NCBI GenBank assembly: GCA_020029615.1
Contig: JAIBJO010000001.1
Location: forward strand, 1 to 64,000
From: Actinomycetota bacterium
GTDB taxonomy: Bacteria > Actinomycetota > Thermoleophilia > Gaiellales > Gaiellaceae
Reading direction: 5' to 3'
DNA length: 64,000 nt
Part shown: positions 35,340-43,783 of the stretch, in pieces
Layout of the letters: each line of letters starts with the position of its first letter
How positions within the stretch are numbered: the stretch's first letter is position 1
Position numbers and translations under genes: made by a program
The notes under the pieces: model-generated
Seen by the model: only the letters and a program-made list of their open reading frames with translations
Database searches by the model: none
Told to the model about the DNA's origin: nothing

Positions 35340-35407
35340 CGCGGCTCCTCGTTGTCGAATGGTTGCCCGAGTATCGCGAAGCGCGACGCGGTCTACACTC
35401 GTCCGAC

Positions 35408-36763
35408 ATGGCGATCACCGAGTCGACCTGGTCACCCTCGTCGTGGCGCGGGCTACCGGCGGGGCAGCAGCCTCAGTGGCCCGACTCTGCCGCGCTCGCC
35501 TCCGTGCGCGAGCGGCTCAGCGGATTGCCTCCACTCGTCTTTGCCGGCGAGGCGCGGGCGCTCCTTGCGGCCCTCGGCGAGGTCTGCGAAGGGCGAGCCT
35601 TCCTGCTCCAGGCCGGCGACTGCGTCGAGTCGTTCCGCGACGTCTCGGCGCCGGCGATCCGCGAGAAGCTCAAGGTGATGCTCCAGATGTCGGCCGTGCT
35701 GACGTACGGCGCAACGTTGCCCGTGGTCAAAGTGGGCCGCATCGCGGGCCAGTTCGCAAAGCCTCGCAGCGGGCCGACCGAGGTCGTCGACGGTGTCGAG
35801 ATCCCCTCGTTTCGCGGGCATGTCGTCCACTCCGACGAGCCGACGCCAGAGGCACGAGTCCCGGATCCGGAGCGGATGATCCACGGCTACTACCAGGCTG
35901 CATCGACCCTGAACCTGCTACGCGCCTTTACGAAGGGTGGCTTCGCGGACCTGACCCACGTGCATACCTGGAATCGAGAGTTCGTCGCGAGCGCTCCATC
36001 CGGGCAGCGCTACGAAGCGCTCGCGGGGGAGATCGAGCGGGCGCTTCGGTTCATGCAGGCGATCGGGATCGATCTCGCGAGGGAGCGGACACTGCACGAG
36101 GTCGACGTCTGGACGAGCCACGAGGGATTGCTGCTCGAATACGAGGAGGCGCTCACGCGCCGCGACTCGCTCACCGGGCAGCCGTACGACTGCTCGGCGC
36201 ACATGCTCTGGATCGGGGACCGGACGCGCGATCTCGGCGGCGCGCACGTCGAGTTCTTCTCCGGCGTCGACAACCCGATCGCCGTGAAGCTGGGGCCGAG
36301 CGCCACGCCCGAGGAGGCCGTGGCGCTCGCGGAGCGGCTGAACCCTGACCGAATCCCCGGCCGGCTCACGTTCATCACGCGCATGGGGGCGAAGCATGCG
36401 GGCGACGCGCTTCCGCCACTCCTTCGAGCAGTGCGCGAGTCGGGTGCGCCCGTCGTCTGGGTGTGCGATCCGATGCACGGCAACCTCGTCCGCACGCCCT
36501 CGGGCACGAAGACGCGACACTTCGAGGCGATCATGGACGAGCTCCAGGTGTTCTTCGCCGTTCACCGCGAGGCCGGCTCATGGCCCGGCGGAGTGCATCT
36601 GGAGTTCACGGGTGAGGACGTGACGGAGTGCCTCGGGGGCTCCGAGGCAGTGCTCGAGGAGCAGCTCGACCACCGCTACGAGACGCTTTGCGATCCGCGC
36701 CTGAATGGCCGCCAGTCGCTCGACCTCGCATTTCGCGTCGCCGAGCTCATGCGAGCGGTCTGA
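35408..36763 (+). CDS. Class II 3-deoxy-7-phosphoheptulonate synthase (DAHP synthase)
   Basis: 451 residues from ATG 35408, the normal length of the plant/actinobacterial class II enzyme. It catalyses the first step of the shikimate pathway. Recognised motifs: 'PPLVFAGEARALLAALGEVCEGRAFLLQAGDCVESF', 'PVVKVGRIAGQFAKPRS', 'SHEGLLLEYEEALTR', 'FITRMGAKHAGDALPPLL', 'WVCDPMHGNLV' and 'LEFTGEDVTECLGG'. The metal-site Cys ('AGDC'), His and Glu are present. It heads an operon with tyrA, pheA and chorismate mutase, so carbon entry and both branches can be set together. Confidence 0.95.
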   Translation: MAITESTWSPSSWRGLPAGQQPQWPDSAALASVRERLSGLPPLVFAGEARALLAALGEVCEGRAFLLQAGDCVESFRDVSAPAIREKLKVMLQMSAVLTYGATLPVVKVGRIAGQFAKPRSGPTEVVDGVEIPSFRGHVVHSDEPTPEARVPDPERMIHGYYQAASTLNLLRAFTKGGFADLTHVHTWNREFVASAPSGQRYEALAGEIERALRFMQAIGIDLARERTLHEVDVWTSHEGLLLEYEEALTRRDSLTGQPYDCSAHMLWIGDRTRDLGGAHVEFFSGVDNPIAVKLGPSATPEEAVALAERLNPDRIPGRLTFITRMGAKHAGDALPPLLRAVRESGAPVVWVCDPMHGNLVRTPSGTKTRHFEAIMDELQVFFAVHREAGSWPGGVHLEFTGEDVTECLGGSEAVLEEQLDHRYETLCDPRLNGRQSLDLAFRVAELMRAV

Positions 36764-36777
36764 CGAGCGAGCCTCCG

Positions 36778-37866
36778 ATGCGGCTGGCTGTGGTGGGGAC
36801 CGGTCTGATCGGCGCATCCGCGGGTCTCGCGGCGAAGCGAGCAGGCGCCTCGGCGGTCGTCGGATGGGACGATGACCGTTCGGCGCTCGACGTCGCCGCG
36901 GAGCGTGAGGCAGTCGATCCGGCAGGGTCGCTAGCCGACGCGCTCCGCGACGCGGACGTGGCGCTCGTTGCCGTCCCGGTGGCTGCGCTCCCGGCCGTCG
37001 TCGGCGCCGTTCTGCAGCACGCTCCCGCACGCTGCGCGGTGACCGACGTCGGCTCGACCAAGGGAGCAGTGTGCGCAGCTGCCGGAAGCGACTCACGCTT
37101 CGTAGGAGGTCATCCGATCTGCGGCGCGGAGACCCGCGGCCCGGGCCGTGCGAGCGCCGATCTCTTCGAGGGTGCCACCTGGTTTCTGACACCGCTCACG
37201 ACGACCGAGCCCGACCTCTACCGGGCGGCGCACGCGTTCGTCGCATCCCTCGGGGCGCGTCCCTTCGCCATCGACCCGGAAGCGCACGACCGGCTCGTCG
37301 CCGTGACGAGCCACCTGCCGCACGCGCTCGCGAACGTCCTGCTCAACCAGGCGGGCGCTTCGCTCGTGGAGGGGAACGACCCACTGGCTACCGCCGGCGG
37401 CTCGCTCCGCGACATGACGCGGATCGCCGGGGCAAACCCGCGCATCTGGGTCGACATCTTTCTCGAGAACCGGATCGCGCTCGCGGTCGCCCTTGCCGAG
37501 CACCGCCGCCGCGTTGAGCAGCTCGAGACCGCGCTCGCCGCAGGCGATGCGGGCTTTCTCGCTCGCTGGATCGGCGAGGCGAGCGGCAACCGGCGCCGGA
37601 TGCTCGACACTGCGTACGAGGACGTCGGAGCGCTCCACCGTATGCGCGTGCACGTCCCAGACCGACCCGGAGTGCTCGCGGGGATCTTCCAGGCTCTCGG
37701 AGCCGCGCGGATCAACGTCTCGGACTTCGATCTCGAGCATCTCTCGCCGGATCGAGGCGGAACGCTGACCATCCTCGTCGGGGGCGAGTCGGACGCACTG
37801 GTGGCAGCACGTCTCCTCGAGGAGCAGGGCTACGGTGTCGTCGTCGCTCCGGTGCTCGACGAATGA
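36778..37866 (+). CDS. tyrA: Prephenate dehydrogenase with C-terminal ACT domain
   Basis: 362 residues. The Rossmann loop 'LAVVGTGLIGASAGLAAKRAG' opens the protein; 'TDVGSTKGAVCAAA', 'GGHPICGAETRGPGRASADLFEG' and 'VAVTSHLPHALANVL' (with the catalytic His) follow. Residues about 285-362 form an ACT domain ('HVPDRPGVLAGIFQALGAARINVSDFDLEHLS') for feedback by tyrosine. It converts prephenate to 4-hydroxyphenylpyruvate. Its stop overlaps the pheA start by ATGA. Confidence 0.94.
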   Translation: MRLAVVGTGLIGASAGLAAKRAGASAVVGWDDDRSALDVAAEREAVDPAGSLADALRDADVALVAVPVAALPAVVGAVLQHAPARCAVTDVGSTKGAVCAAAGSDSRFVGGHPICGAETRGPGRASADLFEGATWFLTPLTTTEPDLYRAAHAFVASLGARPFAIDPEAHDRLVAVTSHLPHALANVLLNQAGASLVEGNDPLATAGGSLRDMTRIAGANPRIWVDIFLENRIALAVALAEHRRRVEQLETALAAGDAGFLARWIGEASGNRRRMLDTAYEDVGALHRMRVHVPDRPGVLAGIFQALGAARINVSDFDLEHLSPDRGGTLTILVGGESDALVAARLLEEQGYGVVVAPVLDE

Positions 37867-38708
37867 GCACCCCTGCGACGACGAGCGTCGGCTACCCGGG
37901 ACGCGACGGTGCGCACAGCGCTGCCGCCTGCGACCGCCTCTTCCCCCGCAACGTCGAGCTCGTGCCCCTGCCGAGCTTCCATGCCGTCGTCGAGGCCACC
38001 GCCGAGCGCGCGGTCTCGTTCGGGGTGCTCCCGATCGAGAGCTCCCTCTCCGGCCCCGTCGCCGAGACCCACGATCTCCTGTACGGCTCTCCGCTCGCAA
38101 TCACCGCAGAGACCGTACTCCCCATCCGGCACTGCCTCGTGGGCGTCGCCGAGGTGCCGCTCGAGGAGGTGCGCGTCGTGCGCTCCCATCCCGTGGCGCT
38201 CGATCAGTGCCGCCTGCTCCTCGCGGCGATGCCGTGGGCGACTGCGATCGCGGCGCCCACCACCGCAGATGCGGCGGCGCAGGTCGCGGCTCACGCGGAC
38301 GAAAGCGAGGCGGCGATCGCGAGCGAGCGAGCAGCTGCTCTGCACGGGCTCACGGTGATCGCGGGCGACGTCGGCGACCACCCCGAGGCATACACCCGCT
38401 TCGTCTCGGTCGCGAACTACACGCGCCTCGACGTGAACGACAAGCCGTGGCGGACGGCGTTCTCCTTCGTCACCGATCACCGGCCGGGTGCCCTCCACCG
38501 CGCGATCGAAGTGTTCGCGCGACACGAGATCGACCTTCTCCAGCTCGTGTCGCGCCCGATCCCGCAGACACCGTGGCGCTACCGCTTCGACGCGGTGCTC
38601 GCGGGGCATCCGCTCGACCCCGTCGTCCGTGAGGCGCTCCACGACCTCCGCGAGCAGACGCGACACCTCCGCCTCTTCGGCTCGTACCCTGCCGAGGACC
38701 AGGAATGA
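37863..38708 (+). CDS. pheA: Prephenate dehydratase with C-terminal ACT domain
   Basis: 281 residues, no chorismate mutase domain. The catalytic part begins 'GYPGRDGAHSAAACDRLFP', a variant of the G-P-x-G-T-F-S start closer to plant arogenate dehydratases; 'GVLPIESSLSGPVAETHDLL', 'IRHCLVG' and the 'YTRFVSV' (T-R-F) motif are present. The ACT domain (about residues 200-275) has 'DHRPGALHRAIEVFARHEIDLLQLVSRP'. It turns prephenate (or arogenate) into phenylpyruvate (or phenylalanine). It overlaps the next gene by ATGA. Confidence 0.93.
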   Translation: MSTPATTSVGYPGRDGAHSAAACDRLFPRNVELVPLPSFHAVVEATAERAVSFGVLPIESSLSGPVAETHDLLYGSPLAITAETVLPIRHCLVGVAEVPLEEVRVVRSHPVALDQCRLLLAAMPWATAIAAPTTADAAAQVAAHADESEAAIASERAAALHGLTVIAGDVGDHPEAYTRFVSVANYTRLDVNDKPWRTAFSFVTDHRPGALHRAIEVFARHEIDLLQLVSRPIPQTPWRYRFDAVLAGHPLDPVVREALHDLREQTRHLRLFGSYPAEDQE

Positions 38709-39004
38709 GCGAGCCACCCGTCGATCCGACGGTTCAGCGACTCCGGGGAGAGATCTCCGACGTCGATCGCGCGATCCTCGACGTCGTCAACGCCAGGATC
38801 GAGCTCGTCGCTCGGCTCAAGCGCCACAAAGACGAGGTCGGGCTCCCGTTCCTCGACCCGGACCGCGAGCGGGAACTCGTCGCGGAGCTCGACGGGAAGA
38901 ACGCAGGGCCGCTCTCGGCGGACGGTCTGCGCGAGCTGTACGCCTTCCTGCTCGACCTCACGAAGCGCGAGGTCGGCAGGGACGGCGCACCGGGTCCGCC
39001 ATAG
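38705..39004 (+). CDS. Chorismate mutase (AroQ class)
   Basis: 99 residues, all helical. 'LRGEISDVDRAILDVVNARIELVARLKRHKDEVGLPFLDPDRERELVAEL' is the AroQ H1 helix with Arg, Arg, Lys and Glu at the usual active-site spacings. It makes prephenate, the substrate of the two preceding enzymes, and is the last gene of the operon (ATGA overlap with pheA). The stop is 12 bases from the stop of the convergent trpG. In actinobacteria such short mutases often need to bind class II DAHP synthase for full activity; both are in this operon. Confidence 0.92.
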   Translation: MSEPPVDPTVQRLRGEISDVDRAILDVVNARIELVARLKRHKDEVGLPFLDPDRERELVAELDGKNAGPLSADGLRELYAFLLDLTKREVGRDGAPGPP

Positions 39005-39016
39005 CGTTTGCCCGCC

Positions 39017-39574
39017 TCAGCGGACGAAGTTCTCGGCCATTGTGCGACCGTCCGGCGTGAGCACCGACTCGGGGTGGAACTGAACCCCTTCGATCCGATG
39101 GTCACGGTGCCTGACACCCATCACCTCGCCGTCGTCCGTGCGTGCCGTCACGACGAGCTCTGACGGCACGTCGACCGCCGCGAGGGAGTGGTAGCGCCCG
39201 ACCACGATGTGGGCCGGCAGGCCCGCGAACACTCCCTCGCCGTCATGCTCGATCCGACTCGCCTTGCCGTGGAGCAGCGCTTTCGCCTGGCCCACCGCCC
39301 CACCGAACGCCTCGACGATCCCCTGGTGCCCCAGGCAGACGCCGAGCGTCGGCACGTGAGGCCCCATCCGGCGGATGAGCTCCACCGAGATGCCGGCGTC
39401 CGCCGGGCGCCCTGGGCCGGGGGAGACGACGAGCCGGTCCGGCTCGAGCGCGGTCACCTCCTCGACCGAGATCGCGTCGTTGCGATGCACGGTGACGTCC
39501 GCGCCGAGCTCCTCGAAGAGGTGCACGAGGTTCCAGGTGAAGCTGTCGTAGTTGTCGATCATCAGAAGCTTCAC
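39017..39574 (-). CDS. trpG: Anthranilate synthase, glutamine amidotransferase subunit
   Basis: 185 residues from GTG 39574, which follows GAGGAGGAG and overlaps the trpE stop (GTGA). The class I amidotransferase triad is complete: Cys in 'LGVCLGHQGIVEAFGG', His and Glu in 'GVQFHPESVL'. 'MIDNYDSFTWNLVHLFEELGADVTVHRND' is the typical start. It supplies ammonia to TrpE. PabA of folate synthesis is nearly the same protein and may be shared; the attenuator upstream of trpE makes the trp role the main one. Confidence 0.92.
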   Translation of the reverse strand: MKLLMIDNYDSFTWNLVHLFEELGADVTVHRNDAISVEEVTALEPDRLVVSPGPGRPADAGISVELIRRMGPHVPTLGVCLGHQGIVEAFGGAVGQAKALLHGKASRIEHDGEGVFAGLPAHIVVGRYHSLAAVDVPSELVVTARTDDGEVMGVRHRDHRIEGVQFHPESVLTPDGRTMAENFVR

Positions 39575-40809
39575 GCGTACTCCTCCTCGGCCAGCTCGAT
39601 CGCCGCCTCGAGTGCAGCCAGCTTGGCGAGGCATTCATGATGCTCGGCCGTCGGCTCCGAGTCCACCACGATGCCCGCTCCCGCCTGGAGGCGTGCGACG
39701 CCGTCGGCCAGCACGATCGTGCGGAGCGTGATGCACGTATCCATGGAGCCTCCCGGCAACACGTAGCCCACGGCGCCGGCGTACGGGCCCCGGCGATAGC
39801 GCTCGAGCTCCGAGATGATCTGCATCGCCCGGACCTTGGGCGCGCCCGTGACCGTCCCTGCCGGGAAGCACGCTCGAAGGACGTCGAACGGCGTCACACC
39901 GTCACGGAGCTCGCCGACCACCTCCGAGACGAGGTGCGACACGTGCGAGAACCGCTCCACCTCGAGCGAGCGAGCGACGCGGACCGTTCCCGCGCGGCAC
40001 ACGCGCGACAGGTCGTTGCGGCCGAGATCGACGAGCATGACGTGCTCCGCGCGATCCTTCTCCGAGGAGAGCAGGCGGTCGGCGTCCCCCTCGCCTGCCG
40101 TCGTCGTCCCGGCGATCGGGCAGACGCTCGCGCGCCCGTCCTCGCAGGCGACGAGACGCTCGGGCGAGGAGCCGACGAGCGCGAGGTCGCCGAGCTCGAG
40201 CAGGAAGAGATACGGAGAGGGATTGACCCGGCGAAGCGCCCGGTAGACCGCGAGCGGCGACGCCGAGGTCGGCCGCTCCGCCCGCTGCGACGGGACGATC
40301 TGGTACGCGTCGCCCTCCCTGATGTGCTCCTGGCAGCGGCGCACCATCTCCTCGTAGCGCGCCTGCGACGGGAAACGGCGCAGAGCACCCGCATGCCCGT
40401 TCGTCGCACGGGCAGCGGGCGCGAGCAGAGGTCGCTCGAGGCGATCGGCGATCTCGTCGGCGTCGCCGGACAGGACCTCGGCGATCCCGGCGCCGTGGTC
40501 GAAGCGGACGAGCGTCTCGGCGACGACGAACCTGCTCTCCGGGAACGGAGGCCCGTCCGAGGGCAGCGGAACGGTCGGCTCGAGCCGCGCGACGTGGTCG
40601 TACGCCAGGTACCCGACCACGGGAAGGTCGAGCTGCTCCGCCTCCTCGAAGTCGACGAGACGCGAGCCCGCGCCCACGAAGGAGTTGCGCCCGAGCCGCC
40701 CTCGTTCGACGGACTCGAGGAGAAAGCCGCCGCCGTGCGTGCCACGCAGCCGGAGATACGCCCCGAGCGGGGTGTGGAGATCTGCGGGTATGGCGCTGAG
40801 TGGCGTCAT
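39571..40809 (-). CDS. trpE: Anthranilate synthase component I
   Basis: 412 residues, shorter than many TrpE proteins because the N-terminal regulatory part is reduced. The chorismate-binding signatures are intact: 'IREGDAYQIVPSQR', 'CPIAGTTTAGE' (Ala where PabB has Lys), 'LVDLGRNDLSRVC', 'FPAGTVTGAPKVRAMQII' and 'GAVGYVLPGGSMDTCITLRT'. It makes anthranilate from chorismate. The complete trp attenuator at 40818-40966 supports the assignment against PabB. trpG overlaps its end. Confidence 0.93.
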   Translation of the reverse strand: MTPLSAIPADLHTPLGAYLRLRGTHGGGFLLESVERGRLGRNSFVGAGSRLVDFEEAEQLDLPVVGYLAYDHVARLEPTVPLPSDGPPFPESRFVVAETLVRFDHGAGIAEVLSGDADEIADRLERPLLAPAARATNGHAGALRRFPSQARYEEMVRRCQEHIREGDAYQIVPSQRAERPTSASPLAVYRALRRVNPSPYLFLLELGDLALVGSSPERLVACEDGRASVCPIAGTTTAGEGDADRLLSSEKDRAEHVMLVDLGRNDLSRVCRAGTVRVARSLEVERFSHVSHLVSEVVGELRDGVTPFDVLRACFPAGTVTGAPKVRAMQIISELERYRRGPYAGAVGYVLPGGSMDTCITLRTIVLADGVARLQAGAGIVVDSEPTAEHHECLAKLAALEAAIELAEEEYA

Positions 40810-40817
40810 GGACGAGA

Positions 40818-40964
40818 AAGGCCTCGTACGAGGCCTTGTGCGAAGCGGGCTCTGGGTGCGCGGCTAGCGCACGCTCCCGCTTCGCACCGGGTGCCACGAC
40901 CAGCTCCGAAGCGACGCGGGACTCATCAGGCGCGAGCGTAGCGCCCCTCGCGACGGTCCCGCAA
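40818..40964 (-). promoter_or_regulatory. trpL: trp attenuator: promoter, leader peptide and hairpins
   Basis: On the minus strand a -35-like TTGCGG (40964-40959) and -10 TACGCT (40940-40935), 18 bases apart, precede a 20-residue leader peptide (40926-40864): MSPASLRSWSWHPVRSGSVR, with Trp-Ser-Trp. Then GTGCGAAGCGGG (40887-40876) can pair with CCCGCTTCGCAC (40849-40838), and a perfect 20-base palindrome AAGGCCTCGTACGAGGCCTT (40837-40818) followed by TCTC gives the terminator. This is the classic ribosome-stalling attenuator before trpE. Confidence 0.85.
40864..40926 (-). CDS. trpL: trp leader peptide
   Basis: 20 codons from ATG 40926 to TAG 40864. Residues 9-11 are Trp-Ser-Trp, rare in random peptides of this size. 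The ribosome would stall here when charged tRNA-Trp is scarce. The stop codon lies between the two arms of the 12-base stem, as expected for an attenuator. Confidence 0.8.
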   Translation of the reverse strand: MSPASLRSWSWHPVRSGSVR

Positions 40965-40994
40965 GCGCGTGAGTCGCCCTCGGCGGTCAGAGAG

Positions 40995-41067
40995 TGGGCC
41001 GGGTTGGAATCGAACCAACGACCTTGGGATTAAAAGTCCCCTGCTCTGCCAACTGAGCTACCGGCCC
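40995..41067 (-). tRNA. tRNA-Lys (TTT)
   Basis: 73 bases. Acceptor GGGCCGG/CCGGCCC with discriminator A; D arm GCTC...GAGC; anticodon loop CTTTTAA with anticodon TTT; T arm TTGGTTCGATTCCAA. CCA not encoded. It is divergent from tRNA-Glu. Confidence 0.97.
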
Positions 41068-41122
41068 GGGCCGAGGCAGTGTAGAAGCAGGGCGTCGGGT
41101 CGTCTCTAGACTCCGTCGCGGG

Positions 41123-41195
41123 GCCCCCATCGACTAGCGGCCTAGGTCACCACCCTTTCAAGGTGGCAGCACGGGTTCGAATCCCGTTGGGGGCA
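41123..41195 (+). tRNA. tRNA-Glu (TTC)
   Basis: 73 bases. Acceptor GCCCCCA/TGGGGGC with discriminator A; anticodon stem CCACC/GGTGG with loop CTTTCAA, anticodon TTC; T arm CGGGTTCGAATCCCG. CCA not encoded. Confidence 0.97.
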
Positions 41196-41214
41196 TCCGT
41201 CGGCGTGCACGAGC

Positions 41215-42246
41215 TCAGGCGTCGCTCGAGGCGGCCCAGATGTTGATTGCGGCATCGGTGGCGTAGCTGTCGATCTCGCGGAGCGCGTCGTCGGTGAAGT
41301 CGCGCCGCTCGATTGCCGCGACGTTGTCCTCGAGCTGGGCGACGCTAGAGGCGCCGATCACTGCCGAGGTCACGCGCGCGTCGCGGAGCACCCAAGCGAT
41401 GGCCATCTGCGCGAGTGTCTGCCCGCGACCGGCTGCGATGTCGTTCAGCGCGCGGATCTTCTCCAGCGCCTCGTTCGTGATCAGATCCGGCGAGAGGGAG
41501 CTCGGCCAAGTTGCGCGTGATCCTTCGGGGAGCCCGCGCAGGTACTTGCTCGTCAGCATCCCCTGCGCGAGAGGCGAGAAGGCGATGCAGCCCACGCCGA
41601 GCTCGCCGACTGCGTCGAGCAGCTCGGGCTCGATCCAGCGGTTGAGCATCGAGTACGACGGCTGGTGGATGAGGAGGGGCGTCCCCAGGTCGCGCAGGAT
41701 CGCGGCCGCCTCACGCGTCTTTCCGGCCGAGTACGAGGAGATTCCTGCGTACAGCGCCTTGCCGGCGCGCACGGCCGAGTCGAGTGCTCCCATCGTCTCC
41801 TCGAGCGGTGTCTCGGGGTCGAAGCGATGCGAGTAGAAGATGTCGACGTAGTCGAGCCCCATGCGCCCGAGGCTCTGGTCGAGGCTCGCGAGCAGGTACT
41901 TGCGTGACCCCCACTCTCCGTACGGCCCCGGCCACATGTCGTACCCGGCCTTGGTCGAGACCACGAGCTCGTCGCGGAACGGCCGCAGGTCGCTCTTCAG
42001 AAGAGCCCCGAAGTTCTCCTCCGCCGAGCCGTAGGGCGGCCCGTAGTTGTTGGCGAGGTCGAAGTGCGTGACGCCGAGGTCGAACGCGCGCCGGACGATC
42101 GCACGGCTCGTCTCGAGCGGGCGATCATGGCCGAAGTTCCACCACAGGCCGAGGGAGATCGCAGGAAGGAGGAGCCCGCTGCGGCCACAGCGACGGTAGA
42201 GCATCCTCTCGTACCGGTCGTCGGCTGGGCTGTAGGGAGATCTCAT
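41215..42246 (-). CDS. Aldo/keto reductase (YghZ-like)
   Basis: 343 residues from ATG 42246, which overlaps the DUF2000 stop (ATGA). 'LPAISLGLWWNFG' and 'ARRAFDLGVTHFDLANNYGPPYGSAEENFG' with the catalytic Asp-Tyr, 'VVSTKAGYDMWPGPYGEWGSRKYLLASLDQSLGRMGLDYVDIFYSHRFDP' with Lys and His, and the C-terminal NADPH site 'SAVIGASSVAQLEDNV' match the AKR14/YghZ group, which reduces glyceraldehyde 3-phosphate and methylglyoxal. A detoxification role is inferred from the family. Confidence 0.93.
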   Translation of the reverse strand: MRSPYSPADDRYERMLYRRCGRSGLLLPAISLGLWWNFGHDRPLETSRAIVRRAFDLGVTHFDLANNYGPPYGSAEENFGALLKSDLRPFRDELVVSTKAGYDMWPGPYGEWGSRKYLLASLDQSLGRMGLDYVDIFYSHRFDPETPLEETMGALDSAVRAGKALYAGISSYSAGKTREAAAILRDLGTPLLIHQPSYSMLNRWIEPELLDAVGELGVGCIAFSPLAQGMLTSKYLRGLPEGSRATWPSSLSPDLITNEALEKIRALNDIAAGRGQTLAQMAIAWVLRDARVTSAVIGASSVAQLEDNVAAIERRDFTDDALREIDSYATDAAINIWAASSDA

Positions 42247-42662
42247 GTGTGGAACCGCAGCTTGTCGACGATCCTGTCGGCCGTCTTGCGGTCGGCACGG
42301 AGCGCGATCCCCACGAGATCGAGGTCCTCGGAGGCCACGTCTGCGGCGGCCGCGCGGTTCGCCGCGTCGTGGCCAGTCTCGAAGAGCTCGGAGGTGTAGA
42401 TCGCAGGTGTGACCCCGCGATCCATCGCTCGCTCGTAGGCGCGCCGGAGCTCGAAGGTGCCCGCCTCGTACACGAGCACGGGTTGGACGAACATCGGCAG
42501 GTACTCGTTCCCCGAGCCGTCCCGGTAGGGCTCGCCTACGACGCTGGGCTCGGTCCCCGCGATCCCGCTCACGACGAACGCGGTCACGTTGGCCTTCTGC
42601 CAAACGGAGAGGTCGTCGCGGAGAACGACGGCGATCTTTGTCTCGAACATCTGCGCGGTCAT
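42243..42662 (-). CDS. DUF2000 family protein
   Basis: 139 residues. 'KIAVVLRDDLSVWQKANVTAFVVSGIAG' and 'YLPMFVQPVLVYEAGTFELRRAYERAMDRGVTPAIYTSELFETGHDAANRAAAA' are typical of DUF2000, a family of peptidyl-tRNA hydrolase-like fold (PTH2) with unknown role. It is translationally coupled to the aldo/keto reductase through an ATGA overlap. A link between them is likely but not known. Confidence 0.88.
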   Translation of the reverse strand: MTAQMFETKIAVVLRDDLSVWQKANVTAFVVSGIAGTEPSVVGEPYRDGSGNEYLPMFVQPVLVYEAGTFELRRAYERAMDRGVTPAIYTSELFETGHDAANRAAAADVASEDLDLVGIALRADRKTADRIVDKLRFHT

Positions 42663-42730
42663 CGATCGGCGAGGCCGAGGCTACACGCGCAGCCGCGGGG
42701 CGCCCGTTGATTCGGTTTCAATATGTGCTC

Positions 42731-42803
42731 GGGCGGTTAGCTCAGCTGGTAGAGCACCTGCTTTACACGCAGGTGGCCGCAGGTTCGAGTCCTGCACCGC
42801 CCA
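42731..42803 (+). tRNA. tRNA-Val (TAC)
   Basis: 73 bases. Acceptor GGGCGGT/ACCGCCC with discriminator A; D arm GCTC...GAGC; anticodon stem CCTGC/GCAGG with loop TTTACAC, anticodon TAC; T arm GCAGGTTCGAGTCCTGC. CCA not encoded. Its 3' half is repeated in decayed form at about 48772-48811. Confidence 0.97.
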
Positions 42804-43257
42804 TCGCTTCAAGGCCGCTCATAGAGCGGCGCTTCGCTATCAGCTCGTCCAGAGAGCCAACGCCGCCGTCGCTCCCGTCGCCATTTGTGGCCACTTGTGC
42901 CCAATCAGCGCCGCGAACGAGCGGGTCTACGCGGACGCCGGTGTCCCAGCCCAGTCGGCCCGCACGAGGTTGACTCATGATCGCGGCGGCTTCTCCCGAG
43001 ACGATGTACGTGCACGCCCGGCAGTGGCGTGAGCGACTCACCGGAGACGATGGCGGAACTCGCTGCCCGCATATCGCGCGAAGGGGGAGCAGCGCTTTCG
43101 TGCCGGCCGACAGCGAGCTCCTCTCTCCCCATTGTTTGCCGGCTGTTCGAGCCGATCCACCTGCGTTGCACCAGACGACAGCCCACTCCGATCAGGGTTT
43201 CTGCGGATGCGCACGGACGCGCGGAGTGCGACCTTCGAGGAAGGAAGGAGGTGTGAG
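42804..43257. other. Gene-poor stretch after tRNA-Val
   Basis: No intact gene is visible in these 450 bases. The minus strand 42840-42925 ends an open stretch 'TRSFAALIGHKWPQMATG' before a stop, which may be the C-terminus of a lost integrase. The rest has no recognisable coding pattern in any frame. Confidence 0.3.
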
Positions 43258-43503
43258 ATGACGACAATCTCGCCCCTCGCCGACGCACCGATCCTGCCTG
43301 AGTTGTCGGAAGGAGCGGCGAAGTGGGAGTACCTAGTCGTGCCACTTCACGACGCAAAAGGGCTGAAGAAGGCCGACGATCCATGGTCGCCCGAGAGTCT
43401 CAACGAGCTCGGCGCGCAGGGCTGGGAAGCGGTGGGTCTGTCGCTCAAGTACGGCGACTTCATCGCCTGGCCAGTCGTGCTGTTCAAGCGGCCGCTCAGC
43501 TGA
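43258..43503 (+). CDS. DUF4177-like small protein
   Basis: 81 residues from ATG 43258 behind a very strong ribosome site (AAGGAAGGAGGTG). 'KWEYLVVPLHDAKGL' and 'SLNELGAQGWEAVGLSLKYGDF' are the core of DUF4177, with the 'L-N-x-L-G-x-x-G-W-E-x-V' pattern. The family is small, often found beside phage-like or accessory genes; its role is unknown. A clear terminator follows. Confidence 0.8.
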   Translation: MTTISPLADAPILPELSEGAAKWEYLVVPLHDAKGLKKADDPWSPESLNELGAQGWEAVGLSLKYGDFIAWPVVLFKRPLS

Positions 43504-43520
43504 GCAGAGTCTCGGCCTAC

Positions 43521-43551
43521 CGCGAGGGCGCTCGCCTAGGGCGCTCTCGCG
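43521..43551 (+). terminator. Terminator after the DUF4177-like gene
   Basis: CGCGAGGGCGC (43521-43531) pairs with GCGCTCTCGCG (43541-43551), 11 pairs including one G-T, with a 9-base loop, 18 bases after the stop. GGCTTTCG follows rather than a long T run. Confidence 0.6.
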
Positions 43552-43783
43552 GCTTTCGTGCTTCGCGCTCCCTTGATGGAGCGGAAACGAGAGCTGCGCT
43601 TCGCATAGAGGGAACGCGGGCGAGTCGGCACGCTAGTGCGACTCGTTGAAGTAAGCGCGTTAGGTCGCCCGGCCGGACGTGGCGGAACTCTCAATGCGGC
43701 GTGAAGCTGCGGCCACCGCCGCCAGGGCGGACACACCGTCCCTCTCCTACCGTCGCGTCCGGCTCTTCCATCCCGCGCTGTCC

